Origin: Blastobasis lacticolella | Taxonomy: Eukaryota > Arthropoda > Insecta > Lepidoptera > Blastobasidae | Direction: 5' to 3' | NCBI GenBank assembly: GCA_905147135.1 | Contig: LR990049.1 | Coordinates: forward strand, 5,907,428 to 5,971,427 | DNA length: 64,000 nucleotides | Shown here: positions 1 to 9,911 of the stretch, in pieces | Layout of the letters: every line of letters begins with the position of its first letter | Position numbering within the stretch: position 1 is the first letter of the stretch | The notes under the pieces: model-generated | Seen by the model: the letters and a program-made list of their open reading frames with translations, nothing else | Databases searched by the model: none | Told to the model about the DNA's origin: nothing | Made by a program: the position numbers and the translations under genes

Positions 1-113
1 CTCGTATAATTATGGTTGAAGTTGTTGAAGTTCACTTAAGGTAAGTTCAATTAACCATCAATTATACTTCTGTGTTACGTCCTCGCGATTTAATACCAGG
101 TAGATGTTTAGCG

Positions 114-153
114 CTACACAGAATGATGTGATAAATCACATCATTCTGTGTAG
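114..153. repeat. Perfect 18-bp hairpin
   Basis: Two 18-bp arms (114-131 and 136-153) are exact reverse complements around a 4-nt spacer (taaa). The surrounding 1-279 contains nothing else I recognise. It could be a degenerate transposon end or a local template-switch product; no function is implied. Confidence 0.8.
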
Positions 154-279
154 GAAGAAAATAAAATATTTGTAACTTAAAGAGAAAACATTTACTTATG
201 AGTTGCCAAGTACTCAATACATAAGTATTCTTTAAGCTTCAAGGCATAATAAATACATCACTATAATCTTAAATTACAT

Positions 280-560
280 TTACGAATTTAATATTGCTTC
301 CGCAAAGGCCCTGTCTTGAGCTAAATCGACTAAAGGTAAGTTATAGAATTTGGCAAAGCACATGGACCCTTCAGTCCAGCCTGCGGTGCGCTTGATCAGC
401 TTGAAGCCGCGCCGCTCTGAGGCGGCGCGGCGGCGCGGCGTGCCGGGTGCTGTGCGCCGAGAACACGCCCACGTCCATGCCGCTCTGCGCCAGCGTCGCC
501 TTTATCCAACGACTGAGCTGGCGTTATGGTTTGGCTTTTTAGAAGTTAGGATCAATTTAT
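280..560 (-). pseudogene. DIRS-type tyrosine recombinase C-terminal fragment
   Basis: Read on the minus strand, 510-425 encodes W-I-K-A-T-L-A-Q-S-G followed by FSAHSTRHAA, the conserved box of tyrosine recombinases that carries the catalytic Arg and His. A shift of frame in the GC-rich stretch near 420-440 then gives GFKLIKRTAGW, the conserved GW region, then FAKFYNLPL and a stop at 280-282. This order is typical of recombinases carried by DIRS-like retroelements in arthropods. The frameshift and the absence of an N-terminal half make it a dead fragment. A DIRS-like reverse transcriptase relic lies at 19.5-21.9 kb and may belong to the same or a related family. The class assignment is firm; the family is inferred. 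Confidence 0.72.
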
Positions 561-1265
561 TTGTATTTACAATAGATCTAAATTCTGCTATTCTGCTAAT
601 ATATGAAGACAAAGTCTATACAGGACAAATACATTGTTTTTCTGCATAATATGGTAGCACTAACTTTGGGTTAGGTCGATTGGGTTCCGATATTTTAAGT
701 ATTTGATCGATACTAATTTACCCGGATTCCTGGAATCTAACATTACAAATATCTAGGAGTGAGGGTCTGAACACGTTGTCCCGTTAATAACGCGAGCAGA
801 GTCACAAGTTTTTTTGGTGAGATTTAACAAACTCAACGATTCATTTGGGTATAGACCACTTAAGTATGAAAGTACCTTAGTGGGATCCCATGAACAATGG
901 CATTTAGGCAAGGCCGGTTTGATTTTTAAAAACGCCTTTTAAAAATCTGCTAACACTATCATTGTTACAGGTATTCTTACCCAAAATAAGCGACAGCGAT
1001 TTTTTTAGAATGTTGTAGTAAATCAGTTTTAGTGATGTTTAAATTACTATATTTTGGTGAAAAACAATAAAAAATCAAACAATATTAGGAACTTGTTGTG
1101 TATTTACGAAAGGTCTATAAAATCTATAACAAAAGATCTAACTTCTGTAATCTTACAAATAAATTAACAAAATGAAAACTTTAAACATATTTTATTACTT
1201 TTAGGAATACTGAATGTAAGGTTTTTTCGAGAAACTTAACTCTAAATTTAACTGAAATTTTAAAA
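561..1265. other. AT-rich stretch, no gene seen
   Basis: No coding pattern, RNA gene or named repeat is recognised. The right part is probably 3' untranslated sequence of the adjoining piggyBac remnant, but I could not locate its terminal inverted repeat or a TTAA target duplication with confidence. Confidence 0.5.
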
Positions 1266-1558
1266 CTAATCACTGTCAGCATCTAAATTTGCACATCCGC
1301 CGCAATAAGAAATTATGTGCTCTGGGCAGATAAACTTCTTACAATTTTGACAGGTGTGACTTGTTTTCCTATATTTTTTAGCAGGACATATTAGGCACCG
1401 TTATCGTCATTATACGATCAATCTTGTTCGGTGTCACTCTGTTGACTTCGCTCACTAATGTGATCCTCTTCTTCATTTTCTGAGGAGTTTTCTTTTTCCG
1501 GGTCATCCTCTTCCAATACCGCTAAAATTCGCTATCTTTCACGTTCTTCTTGGTCCAT
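1266..1558 (-). pseudogene. Internally deleted piggyBac transposase (N terminus fused to Cys-rich C terminus)
   Basis: The minus strand begins at ATG 1558 with MDQEERER and an acidic, Glu/Asp-rich stretch ending in SERSQQSDTEQD, as in piggyBac transposase N termini. It carries two in-frame stops (after residue 8 and after EQD). At about 1395 it passes directly into the C-terminal cysteine-rich zinc-binding domain: C-x2-C, then HTCQNCKKFICPEH, then YCGGC, ending at stop 1266-1268. The whole catalytic DDD core, several hundred residues in intact family members, is missing, and the join changes frame. The copy is therefore a non-autonomous deletion derivative, perhaps once mobilised in trans. 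Identification rests on the cysteine/histidine spacing and the N-terminal match. Confidence 0.78.
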
Positions 1559-1889
1559 TGTGCAAGTTAAACTAAAATATCCAAAATAACATTTAAAATA
1601 TATGTATGTCGTCGCGTGAAGGAAAGGGTGTATCAGGATCATTGTCATCAGGGTGGTGGTATCAGTATTAGATCGTCCAGATAAATTAAAGAAAAGGTTC
1701 ACATTTACTCCACTGTATTTATTCCAATTCATTTTTGCACATCACTTATAATTTCACTTGAAATCAGAGCAGTATCACAATGTAGGCAGTTGAGGTGATT
1801 AACTTTCTTATTTCAAAAGTGATTTTAAAATTACTTTATTTTCAAACGTAAATAACACTTTCTATAAACGAAATGTGGAGACAGTTTCA

Positions 1890-2056
1890 AGACGCGTCAC
1901 TCCTCGGCGGCGGTCGCGCCAAGAATGGCCGCCACTCGGCCCGAGTCGTGCCGTCGAGACTCTGTCAGCACGCCCCACCAGAGGGCGCACTCCCACTTCC
2001 GTTTTCTTCGTCATGAGTCCGTACTATTGACCACATGAGTCCGTACTATTGACCGC
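1890..2056. repeat. GC-rich patch with a 22-bp tandem repeat
   Basis: A GC-rich segment (1890-2010) in an AT-rich region precedes two head-to-tail copies of a 22-bp unit (2012-2033 and 2034-2055) that differ at the last base. It looks like part of an unidentified repeat; no open frame is convincing. The flanking 1559-1889 holds nothing I recognise. Confidence 0.6.
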
Positions 2057-2130
2057 ATCCGTCATGTATATATCAATGTCATGTAAAATATAGTTCTTGG
2101 AGGTAGTGCTATTTGTTAGTACATCTATAT

Positions 2131-2315
2131 CTACTAATATTATAAAAAGGAAAGGTTAGATTTTTGGTTTGTTTGTATTGAATAGCCTTCGAAACTACTG
2201 GAGCGATTTCAAAAATTCTTTCACCGTTGGGAAGCTACACTATCCCCGGGTGACATAGGCTATATACCCGTGTACCCAAAGTGGTACCCGTGCGAAGCCG
2301 GGGCGGCTGCTAGTA
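2131..2315 (+). mobile_element. Interspersed non-coding repeat (lepidopteran, 3' end GTGCGAAGCCGGGGCGG)
   Basis: It starts with a tactaatattataaa-type motif, includes the stretch about an 'actactggagcgatttc' core, and ends in a GC-rich GTGCGAAGCCGGGGCGG motif. Such non-coding elements are extremely common in moth and butterfly genomes. A fragment with the same end lies at 61,812-61,840, and related cores occur near 18,110 and 40,800. I cannot assign it to Helitron-like or SINE-like origin from sequence alone. Confidence 0.55.
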
Positions 2316-3223
2316 GGTTATAAAGTATTTAAGAGAAACTGGGCGTAGTGGAGGAGTAATACTTGGTAACCAGACCCTGACAGAATCCGGGACTGGTCGT
2401 TCAGATGATGATGAAGTATCCAAGGCTGATATTTGTGTAGGAGTTTATTAGAAAATCTAGGATAACGTATGATTCTAGTGGACATTATTTAATCAAACAA
2501 AAGCATGTTTTAAAGATATTAGGTATATTGTAATAAGCAATGTAATCCATTACAAAATGAGGTACTTATTTAAACAATATTAGCTGAATTAAACGAGATT
2601 TTATAAAACAAACAATGCACCATAGGTAAACCACATTTATACAAAATTCTAACCAAGTGTTATGACACAATTATCGATCACATAATTAAATATTTATCCT
2701 TTAAAAATGGGACAGTGGTATTACGTACGATTCAATAAATAAACGATTATAAAAATAAATAAAACCAATATAAAATATAAAGCAACAATAATACAATGCA
2801 AGTTTGTAAGTTGGAACAAAAGTCCCTCCCAGTCTTTTGATTGGACCTTTATACTACCTTTTAGCCGGAAATGACATTTCTATTCTCATTTCCGGTCTCC
2901 TAAATTTACTGATATATTAATTATATGTTAATTTAATGAAGAAGAAAGAATGAAAAAAACAAAAAACGGTTCTCCCCATTTTCCGGTCTGTTTTAGTCGA
3001 GGTGTCGTACAATGGACATCCATCAGTGAAAATTGTAATTTGTCAGATGCCAATCTGTAAAAAGCTTTTAGGAAATTAATGTTCATTATTATCTTCTTTT
3101 CAATCGACTGAAAAACGTGTCATGTTACCTGTTAATTCGTCGATAAATAGGTATGTAACCGATACAATTTTAAGACATGCTAAAAACAATGCTAAAAATT
3201 GATTTATACCAACTAAGCATATA
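2316..3223. other. Intergenic AT-rich sequence
   Basis: No gene, RNA or recognisable repeat seen apart from short A/T runs and a taaa-rich stretch at 3225-3245 that is the tail of the adjacent SINE. Confidence 0.5.
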
Positions 3224-3561
3224 ATATAAATAAATAAATAAATATAAATATTCGTAGACAAATTCACACAGCGCCATCTAGCCCCAAACTAAGCAAAGCT
3301 TGTACTATGGGTGCTAGCTAACTGATATACTACTTATATACATTTTTAAATACATACTTATGATACATAGCACACCCAGACCCGTAACAGAAATTAAAAT
3401 TCATCATTTTAAATTTCTGCCCGGCCGGGAATCGAACCCGGGACCTCTTGCGTGGCAGACACATGTGAAGCAAACAAATTCCTAAGTGGTTCAATGGTCA
3501 ACATGTTGACCATTGAACCACTCAGGTCGTCAATATCGCTAATTTGTTTGCTTCACATGTG
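3224..3561 (-). mobile_element. tRNA-derived SINE (family B) with rearranged, palindromic head
   Basis: On the minus strand the body runs from a tRNA-like box B (GGTCCCGGGTTCGATTCCCGG, complement near 3423-3443) through a conserved 'cagaaattaaaattcatc' region to a taaa-rich tail at 3224. Other copies lie at 14,199, 32,582, 37,708 and 42,473. The expected 5' head (3504-3532) is separated from the body by an inverted copy of itself and of its flank (3460-3503), giving a compound palindrome. Family relationship is seen by comparing copies in this window. Confidence 0.75.
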
Positions 3562-4700
3562 TTTCGCAGCGACGTATGAGCAACGTGATCGCTGAAAACG
3601 TAAGTGCCTCACGTGTTTCCAATAAAAATGTTTGCATAGGTATTTAATAATATAACAAATGAAATTTAATAATAATAATATCGCCTCTCACGATACCATC
3701 TTCTAGATCAAACCAAATGGAATATGCATAAGTAATATTTACGCCTTTGGCTATATTTTGTTGTAAGTTGACTTTTATTATTATTTTTTTACAAACGTAC
3801 GCGGCAACTATAGCAGGAATTCAGTGTAATTAATAACATAAAAATGTAGGTTACAGGTACACAAAATAGAAGAAAATTCATGACTATTGCTTTATAAAAA
3901 TAGAAAATTTTAAACTACAAGAGCATGGTGATTATAAGAAGCCACGCTTAGTCCGAATCGCATAATAAAAAAAAATTTAAAAAAATCATAGAACGTCATT
4001 CATAAAAGTCATAACAAACAAATTGATTTCTGTAGGACTGTTTATTTTCGTAATTTAAGAAAAATGTTATTAAATAATGGGCAAAACTATTATTAAGGAA
4101 GTGCGGAAGATAATTTTAACCATGTTTAATAAATTATACAAAAGTTCAAGCTAATCGTGACCAAATAACTAAATGTTTAAAAGAAGGACTGACAAAGACA
4201 GATTATTGCCATATTCACACTTTATAATTTGTACTACTGTCAGTCGATTCGGACTTTCCGTGATCCTATTATAGTAGGTTTATTTAATCAAATTAACATT
4301 GTTATTTATTAAAAAAAAACCATCAGACGTTACAAAATTTATTGAACATATCCGTGCTTATATTTCCTGTGCATCAAGTTTGTTTCAGATTTTTTTTCTG
4401 TTTATAGAATAATTGAAATATGACTTTTCGTTCAAAGAAAAATAGTGGGTAAATTATCTGGTAGTTCTCAATGTCAGTCTATTCATCAAGTCAATAAACC
4501 TAGTTTGCTGTATTTAGGTTAAAACAAAAGCTATTCTGTGGAACGTTAAAAAGGATCATAAATTTAAGTATGTATGATCCTTTTTAAATATACGTACGTT
4601 TATCTGTTACGTACTTAAATAACACAATACTCTAACTTCTTAATAACTATTCGGACATATTTAAAAGTAAAATAAATAAGTTTTCAAAATTACAAAATGC
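3562..4700. other. Intergenic AT-rich sequence with a 15-bp hairpin
   Basis: No coding signal. A hairpin with exact 15-bp arms (4546-4560 and 4573-4587, 12-nt loop) lies beyond the 3' end of gene 1. It may be incidental. Confidence 0.5.
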
Positions 4701-4704
4701 ACAT

Positions 4705-4710
4705 TTTATT
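4705..4710 (-). terminator. Candidate poly(A) signal of gene 1
   Basis: AATAAA on the minus strand about 225 nt beyond the stop codon of gene 1. Plausible position; AT-rich context makes chance occurrence possible. Confidence 0.4.
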
Positions 4711-4933
4711 AATTATGTTGATATTTATTGCTTATTGCAAATTAAATCAAAGGCTGAACGTGGCACGTATCTAACAACAATGTAATTTATGAAAGCTGAT
4801 AAAGTTTGGAATACATTTGTGAGCAAATAGAAATACGGATTACACGTTCTTGACTGTTACAGCATAGAAGTTGCCCCTTAATGTCCTCTTTTGTCTGATT
4901 ACAAAATGCAAAATGTATGTTTAATTGATTTCT

Positions 4934-7891
4934 CTATTCATCCTCTACTTTAGCATCGTCTTCTTTTTTGGGGTCGTCATTGAATACTACTGCTTTCTCA
5001 TTCACTTTACCATTATCATTGACTACATTATCTGCGCCACCGCTTGTTGTTACAACACCATTATCATTCGAATATGAGTAAAATGTCGAAGTGCTAGTGC
5101 CTTTGTAGTTCTCATCGTTGCCAGGCACGTGGGTTCTGATGTCTACAGGCTTGACAGGTTCGACTACGATTGGCTTAAATATGTGAGGCTTGAACGTGTG
5201 TGGCTTGAAAGCTGGTGGCTCGAAGTGTGGGACCTGTGATTGAATATAAAGTTACTGGAACCTTTTTGTGTTTTTTTATGACTATACAAAAATATTTAGT
5301 GAACTTTTTATGAGACAGCGTAAATAAAAATTATACAGTGAGTTATGCACTACACTGGATTATAGGTATAACAATGTCTAGTCGACAGTGTTATTGTATT
5401 GCGTCTTTGTAATTATTGAGGTTGTGTTTATTAAATTAATTGTAAGTATATTATTTCTTAAATTGCTGTATTATTATGTCTTTATGAATTTGTATCTCAA
5501 TGATGTAATTTATATATATTTTTTATACATGTATGGTGTATTGTGTTGACCAGTCAATAATAAACGTTATTATAATTGACTGGACAGCACAATACAGCAT
5601 ACATCATTATTATTACAATGGTTCAAGATAAAAAAGCTTTAAATTACGTTATTCCTCACCTGGCTGAAACAGAAAAGATTTTTTATTAATGAACAATAAA
5701 GTCATGCGCATTTTTTATATCAAAGCACATTTCATAATTTGTATACTTACTGTTTCTTATGTTTGGAACTTCCGCCAACTGGAGCTGAAAAAAACGAGTA
5801 TAATTGCTTATTATGCATGAAAATCAAAACGTGAAAGAGATATTAATAAAATGATATTGTCTGTTACCGTCAACTACGGCGTCGCTATTGGAATTTGATG
5901 AACAACTGTGATAGTTGGAACCACTAGAGCCAAAATTGCTCATAATGCTTTTAGTAAGTCTCTCATGCTGCTTCCTTTGCCTCTCAATATCCTTTTGTAT
6001 GTTTTCCTGGATTATCTGGTGATAGTCTGAGCGAAATGGATCGGCGTACTTTGGTGAATCGTCCTGGAATATCATAATTGGTTTAAGAACCACGAAGAAG
6101 ATTCCACGGAATTAGCATTAAGGCTTTAAAGGGTGTGAAAGTGCTCCCACTTTAGGAAATAAATCGGTTGTCGCTAACCACAAAAATTAACAAAAATCTA
6201 CTCCATTAAATGTCTAGGAATCCAATGAAGTATCTTTAAATAGCAAAGTTTTAAAAGACAGCGTTTTTAAAGAGCTAAAATTTAAACGTATAAAATACTG
6301 AGACGTTGTTTGTGAAAACGCTGCTTTATTAAATAGCTTATTGTTATTTCTAGTTAGATGAGCAGATGTTTCATTATTCTAGTTAGCAAGACGTGGCAGC
6401 ACTTTTGCAACTCTTAAGGCCTTAATTTTAAGATATTTTCTATGACCGTTTAAAAATAATGTTTATAAATATAACAACCCTAATAAATAAATAAAACAGC
6501 ATTAGGCATGCAGGATTGTTTGATATTGCTGAATAGGAGTATAAACTACTTTGATTCAACAGTCTGATTTAACTATTTACTGCTGGACTCAACCTTTCAA
6601 CACACGATAACTCCCCTTAACAAGAAAATAATGCTGCTGGTTTTTGGTTTCCAGAAGTTCTAAAGTCTGTCTATCTAAAACAATACACGCCTTTCAGAGT
6701 GGATGAAGTTGGTGATGGTGCAGGAGTTTCTAAGTAGGAATCAAGAAAGGATTTTTATAAATGCTTATGAAAAGTAAATGAAGCTCCGGAATATTATAAA
6801 AAAGTATATGAACGCTGCTGTTAACGCAGACACGTGGACTAAGTCCTGGACAAAAGCTAATAAACAAATGATTTCTCATACAGAACTGCTGAAAGCCCCT
6901 GCAGCGCGCATAATGCTTTTATGCTGCTTCCAATGTGCACGCATCATACTTTCATGCTGTTTCCTTTGTCTCGCTATATCTTTTTGTATGTTTTTCCGAA
7001 TGATCTTGTGATAGTTCTTTTTAAATGGATCGGCATACTGTGATGTGTATTCGTCCTGGAATTTAACAATACGGACATACGATACAACGTCAACGACTTG
7101 ATCATTTAACATTTTTCGCTACCGTGGAAAGGATATTTTTTTATATAAAAGTACAACTCAAAGGAGTTAAAAATAATTGTCCAATCGATTTTGGACTCTG
7201 TTGAGGATATCAAGAAAATTACAAGTTCCGAGAATATTACACGTGAAATGTTGACATTAATAAGCATGAGTATCAGTGGATGAAATGGAGGTGGTGTGTG
7301 AACAGTCATAATGGTGATGAGAAAACCCATTAATCTGATGAGTCCTTTTATGTATTTTCAATAATTACCTCGTCGCAGTCAGATCTGTAAAATAAAACAT
7401 GTATTTTACCCATTAGTCTTAAGTAAATTATTTTATCAATGACAGCACTTATTTTTGGTGTTGACATTATTTGTTTGTGTATTCGCCGTACGTTCTACTT
7501 TATGTTAGGTACAAGGGCTTAGTAACTACTTAGATATATTGATGGGGACTTAACTTGATATTGACCAAAATATTTTGCGTGGGGTAGTGAAAGGGTATAT
7601 TCCCCCGGAAAATAAATTGCCTAGATATCCTCTTATGCACGACGAATATTAAGGAAGAGGTCCGTACTGGTTATCATAAAAAAAATAAAAGTGCCACTCA
7701 CTCGGAAGCATCGTGGCTAGATGCACCCCCTAATAAAAGACAGAACATTTTTTAACAAAACGAAATAAAATGTAAAGGAAAGTTTAAGGAACTAATATTG
7801 TTTAACCAATTAAATGCGCAAAATCCAGTCACTCACCCTTTGCGAGCGCCATCATAGCGACGATGAACAGAATCTTTTTGCTTAAAGCCAT
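4934..7891 (-). CDS. Gene 1: secreted seroin-like protein with duplicated helical module (8 predicted exons)
   Basis: Assembled exons (minus): 7891-7837, 7729-7702, 7384-7369, 7055-6882, 6063-5868, 5784-5751, 5663-5660 and 5233-4934. All have GT/AG borders and compatible phases, total 807 nt, 268 aa. Exon 1 is a signal peptide (MALSKKILFIVAMMALAKG). Exons 4 and 5 encode two versions of one module: YADPF..(D/N)YH.II..NIQKDI.RQRKQHE, predicted charged amphipathic helix. A proline segment with FKPH repeats follows, then a C-terminal domain (NYKGTSTSTF...NDNGKVNEKAVVF) that resembles the conserved domain of seroins, small silk and antimicrobial proteins of moths; that likeness is from memory of the family, not a search. 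The tail is acidic. The 16-nt exon 3 and 4-nt exon 7 are both needed to keep frame. Exon 4 (174 nt, phase 0 at both ends) can be skipped without frameshift, giving 210 aa; if its donor is unused, translation stops at TGA one codon later. Gene 2 is a paralogue. Exon borders are inferred and await transcript evidence. Confidence 0.7.
5531..5602. ncRNA. pre-miRNA-sized hairpin in a gene 1 intron
   Basis: A 72-nt segment folds into one long stem: about 33-nt arms pair with three non-Watson-Crick positions (one a G-U wobble in one strand) and a 3-nt bulge around a tiny loop. It sits in the last intron of gene 1. Size and shape suit a microRNA precursor or a foldback MITE; nothing shows transcription, and the short loop is somewhat against a microRNA. 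Confidence 0.3.
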
Positions 7892-9259
7892 TTCAATGGC
7901 AAAAAAGTTATTGCGACTTAACAGTTCCCTTTTCTTGGTATTTTAGTCTTCCGATCGATGGAGTCAAACTAAATATTTCATATCCAGTACTTTACTTAAA
8001 TATTACTCAGTGCCTTGTTGTTCATGCACCAACCTGTGTAAACAGTGAGACCAATGCACGCTTTTTAATTCTGGAAACTATTGAATCATATGAGTAATTA
8101 AATGTTACACTCACTACGTGCAGAACATCAAGGCTTATGTCATATAGAGTGTTGGATACGTACCCCTGAAATGGAGTAAATTAAACGATTCCTTTGGCAA
8201 CTATTCCATCTTCAAATCATCTCCCTTAGATGTTACATTGCTTATACAGAAATAAAAATAAGACAAGATAAGTTTGTCGCCATGCAGATGACCCCGCTAT
8301 ACGACCATGGTTGCACCACCGTTGCCAATTAGGACAGCGTCTAAAGCCTTTAAATTTTCGTTCTTAAGAATTCTTCATGTTACAATTTCTAGACCTAGTC
8401 GTTCATTTTTATTAACCATAAAAAAACAGGTTATGCCAACTATCATGATTAGTTCAATAAATATTTTTAACTCTGCCTTTATTACGACATTGCCATACTT
8501 TTGACAATACGGCAAAATAAGAGTCCGGCGAAAAGAATCCTACCAATTTCTTTGAATCCGACAAACTGGGTAGACTAGATTAGATAAGATTGTTTTGAGG
8601 TTATGGCGTTATTGTCATTGTTTATATTGTGAGTTAATATTATTGACTATCTGTCAAATTTAGTTCCTTTGTCATCCGCGAGCAATCTAATCATCCATAG
8701 ACAATACAATAAAATAATGGACATGTAAGCTCGAACATTAGTGGTAGGTGGTGGTAAGTGGTAGAGGGTCTAATTGCAGCGTGCTCGTGCGGGTCCTGAG
8801 GTACTCAAGGAGCTGATTGGCACCCCGTGATGGTATACCTATATTATTATTACTACTACTCGGAATAAACAAAATATCGAAAACTGTCTAAGGCTGTATT
8901 AATGAAGGTGTACACAACCTAGCATCCCTCAATCTCGCTGCGAATTCCATTATTTATTGCTGTTGCCTGCATAAGTGTGGGAGTGAGTGTTGCCCGCTCA
9001 CACACTCAAGAGCTTTCTTCGTATGCTATTTGACCAAGATCATCGTATAGACTGTGAATCAGCTTTTCAAGAGACGGTCGATTTTTACACAGAGACTGTG
9101 GCATTTGTACCAGCGCGTTGTTTTAAAATAATCGCCCTCCAATCTTGAGTAGTGCTGTGAAACCTCTTGATTGTGTGACCTGCTACCAAGTTGGTCGCGC
9201 ATATTTTACAACACCCGACTCTGGTGCCCCGCATCATCACTGTAAACTACTGGTGAAAA
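7892..9259. other. Upstream region of gene 1 and intergenic DNA
   Basis: The gene 1 promoter should lie just above 7891, but I see no convincing TATA/initiator pair there. The rest is non-coding AT-rich sequence; short open frames (for example 8307-8504) lack any domain or codon pattern. Confidence 0.45.
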
Positions 9260-9790
9260 TCACGCATAAAATGGAAAGGGAAGGAGTGATATCAATGATT
9301 GCCCAGAGAACAGTCTAACCGGAGGATAGGTATGGATGGTATGAATGGAGGGATACTCTAACCCTCCGGTTATCTTGAAGCGTTCTGTCGATAGCTTCTT
9401 CAGATTCTTGTGCATACGATCAGACAACAGTCTTGGAATACCCAAGCTACGTGAAACCCTACACACAGGAGTTTCAGTACCGAATCTTAAAAGCAGTAAG
9501 GTCCGTTTGATGGACATGAAGCAGTATGGCAGCGATGCCAGAAGAGGCTACAGCAGTGAGATTTATTCTTTCTTAGCCTAGCTTCATCCAGAAGACTGCC
9601 AATGACAACGGTACGTCTAAGATACATAGTCCTTAAGGCTTTATCGAAGAGTTCCCTTTGTTCAACCGTGAGTTTTGTGACGCTATTACTTATATAGCTC
9701 GCTAGCCAGTCGGTAAAACTCTATCATCAGCATTTGACTGTCCATTGTGGGCCACCCGGGTATCACGCGCAGGGAATCAAGGGCTACCTA
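9260..9790. other. Unidentified segment with overlapping open frames on both strands
   Basis: Open frames overlap on opposite strands (9345-9581 plus and 9260-9517 minus). Composition is less AT-rich than the flanks and the minus-strand product contains a basic stretch (RMHKNLKKLSTERFKITGG). It may be a decayed retroelement fragment, but I recognise no motif. Confidence 0.3.
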
Positions 9791-9911
9791 CGTATTAATT
9801 TTTTATTTTTTTTATTTTTTTTAATATTACATAAAGTACACAGCATTACAGCGAGCCAAAGCACTGTGCACAACATTCAAATTTATCATAATGGTTTGTT
9901 TACAAATACTT

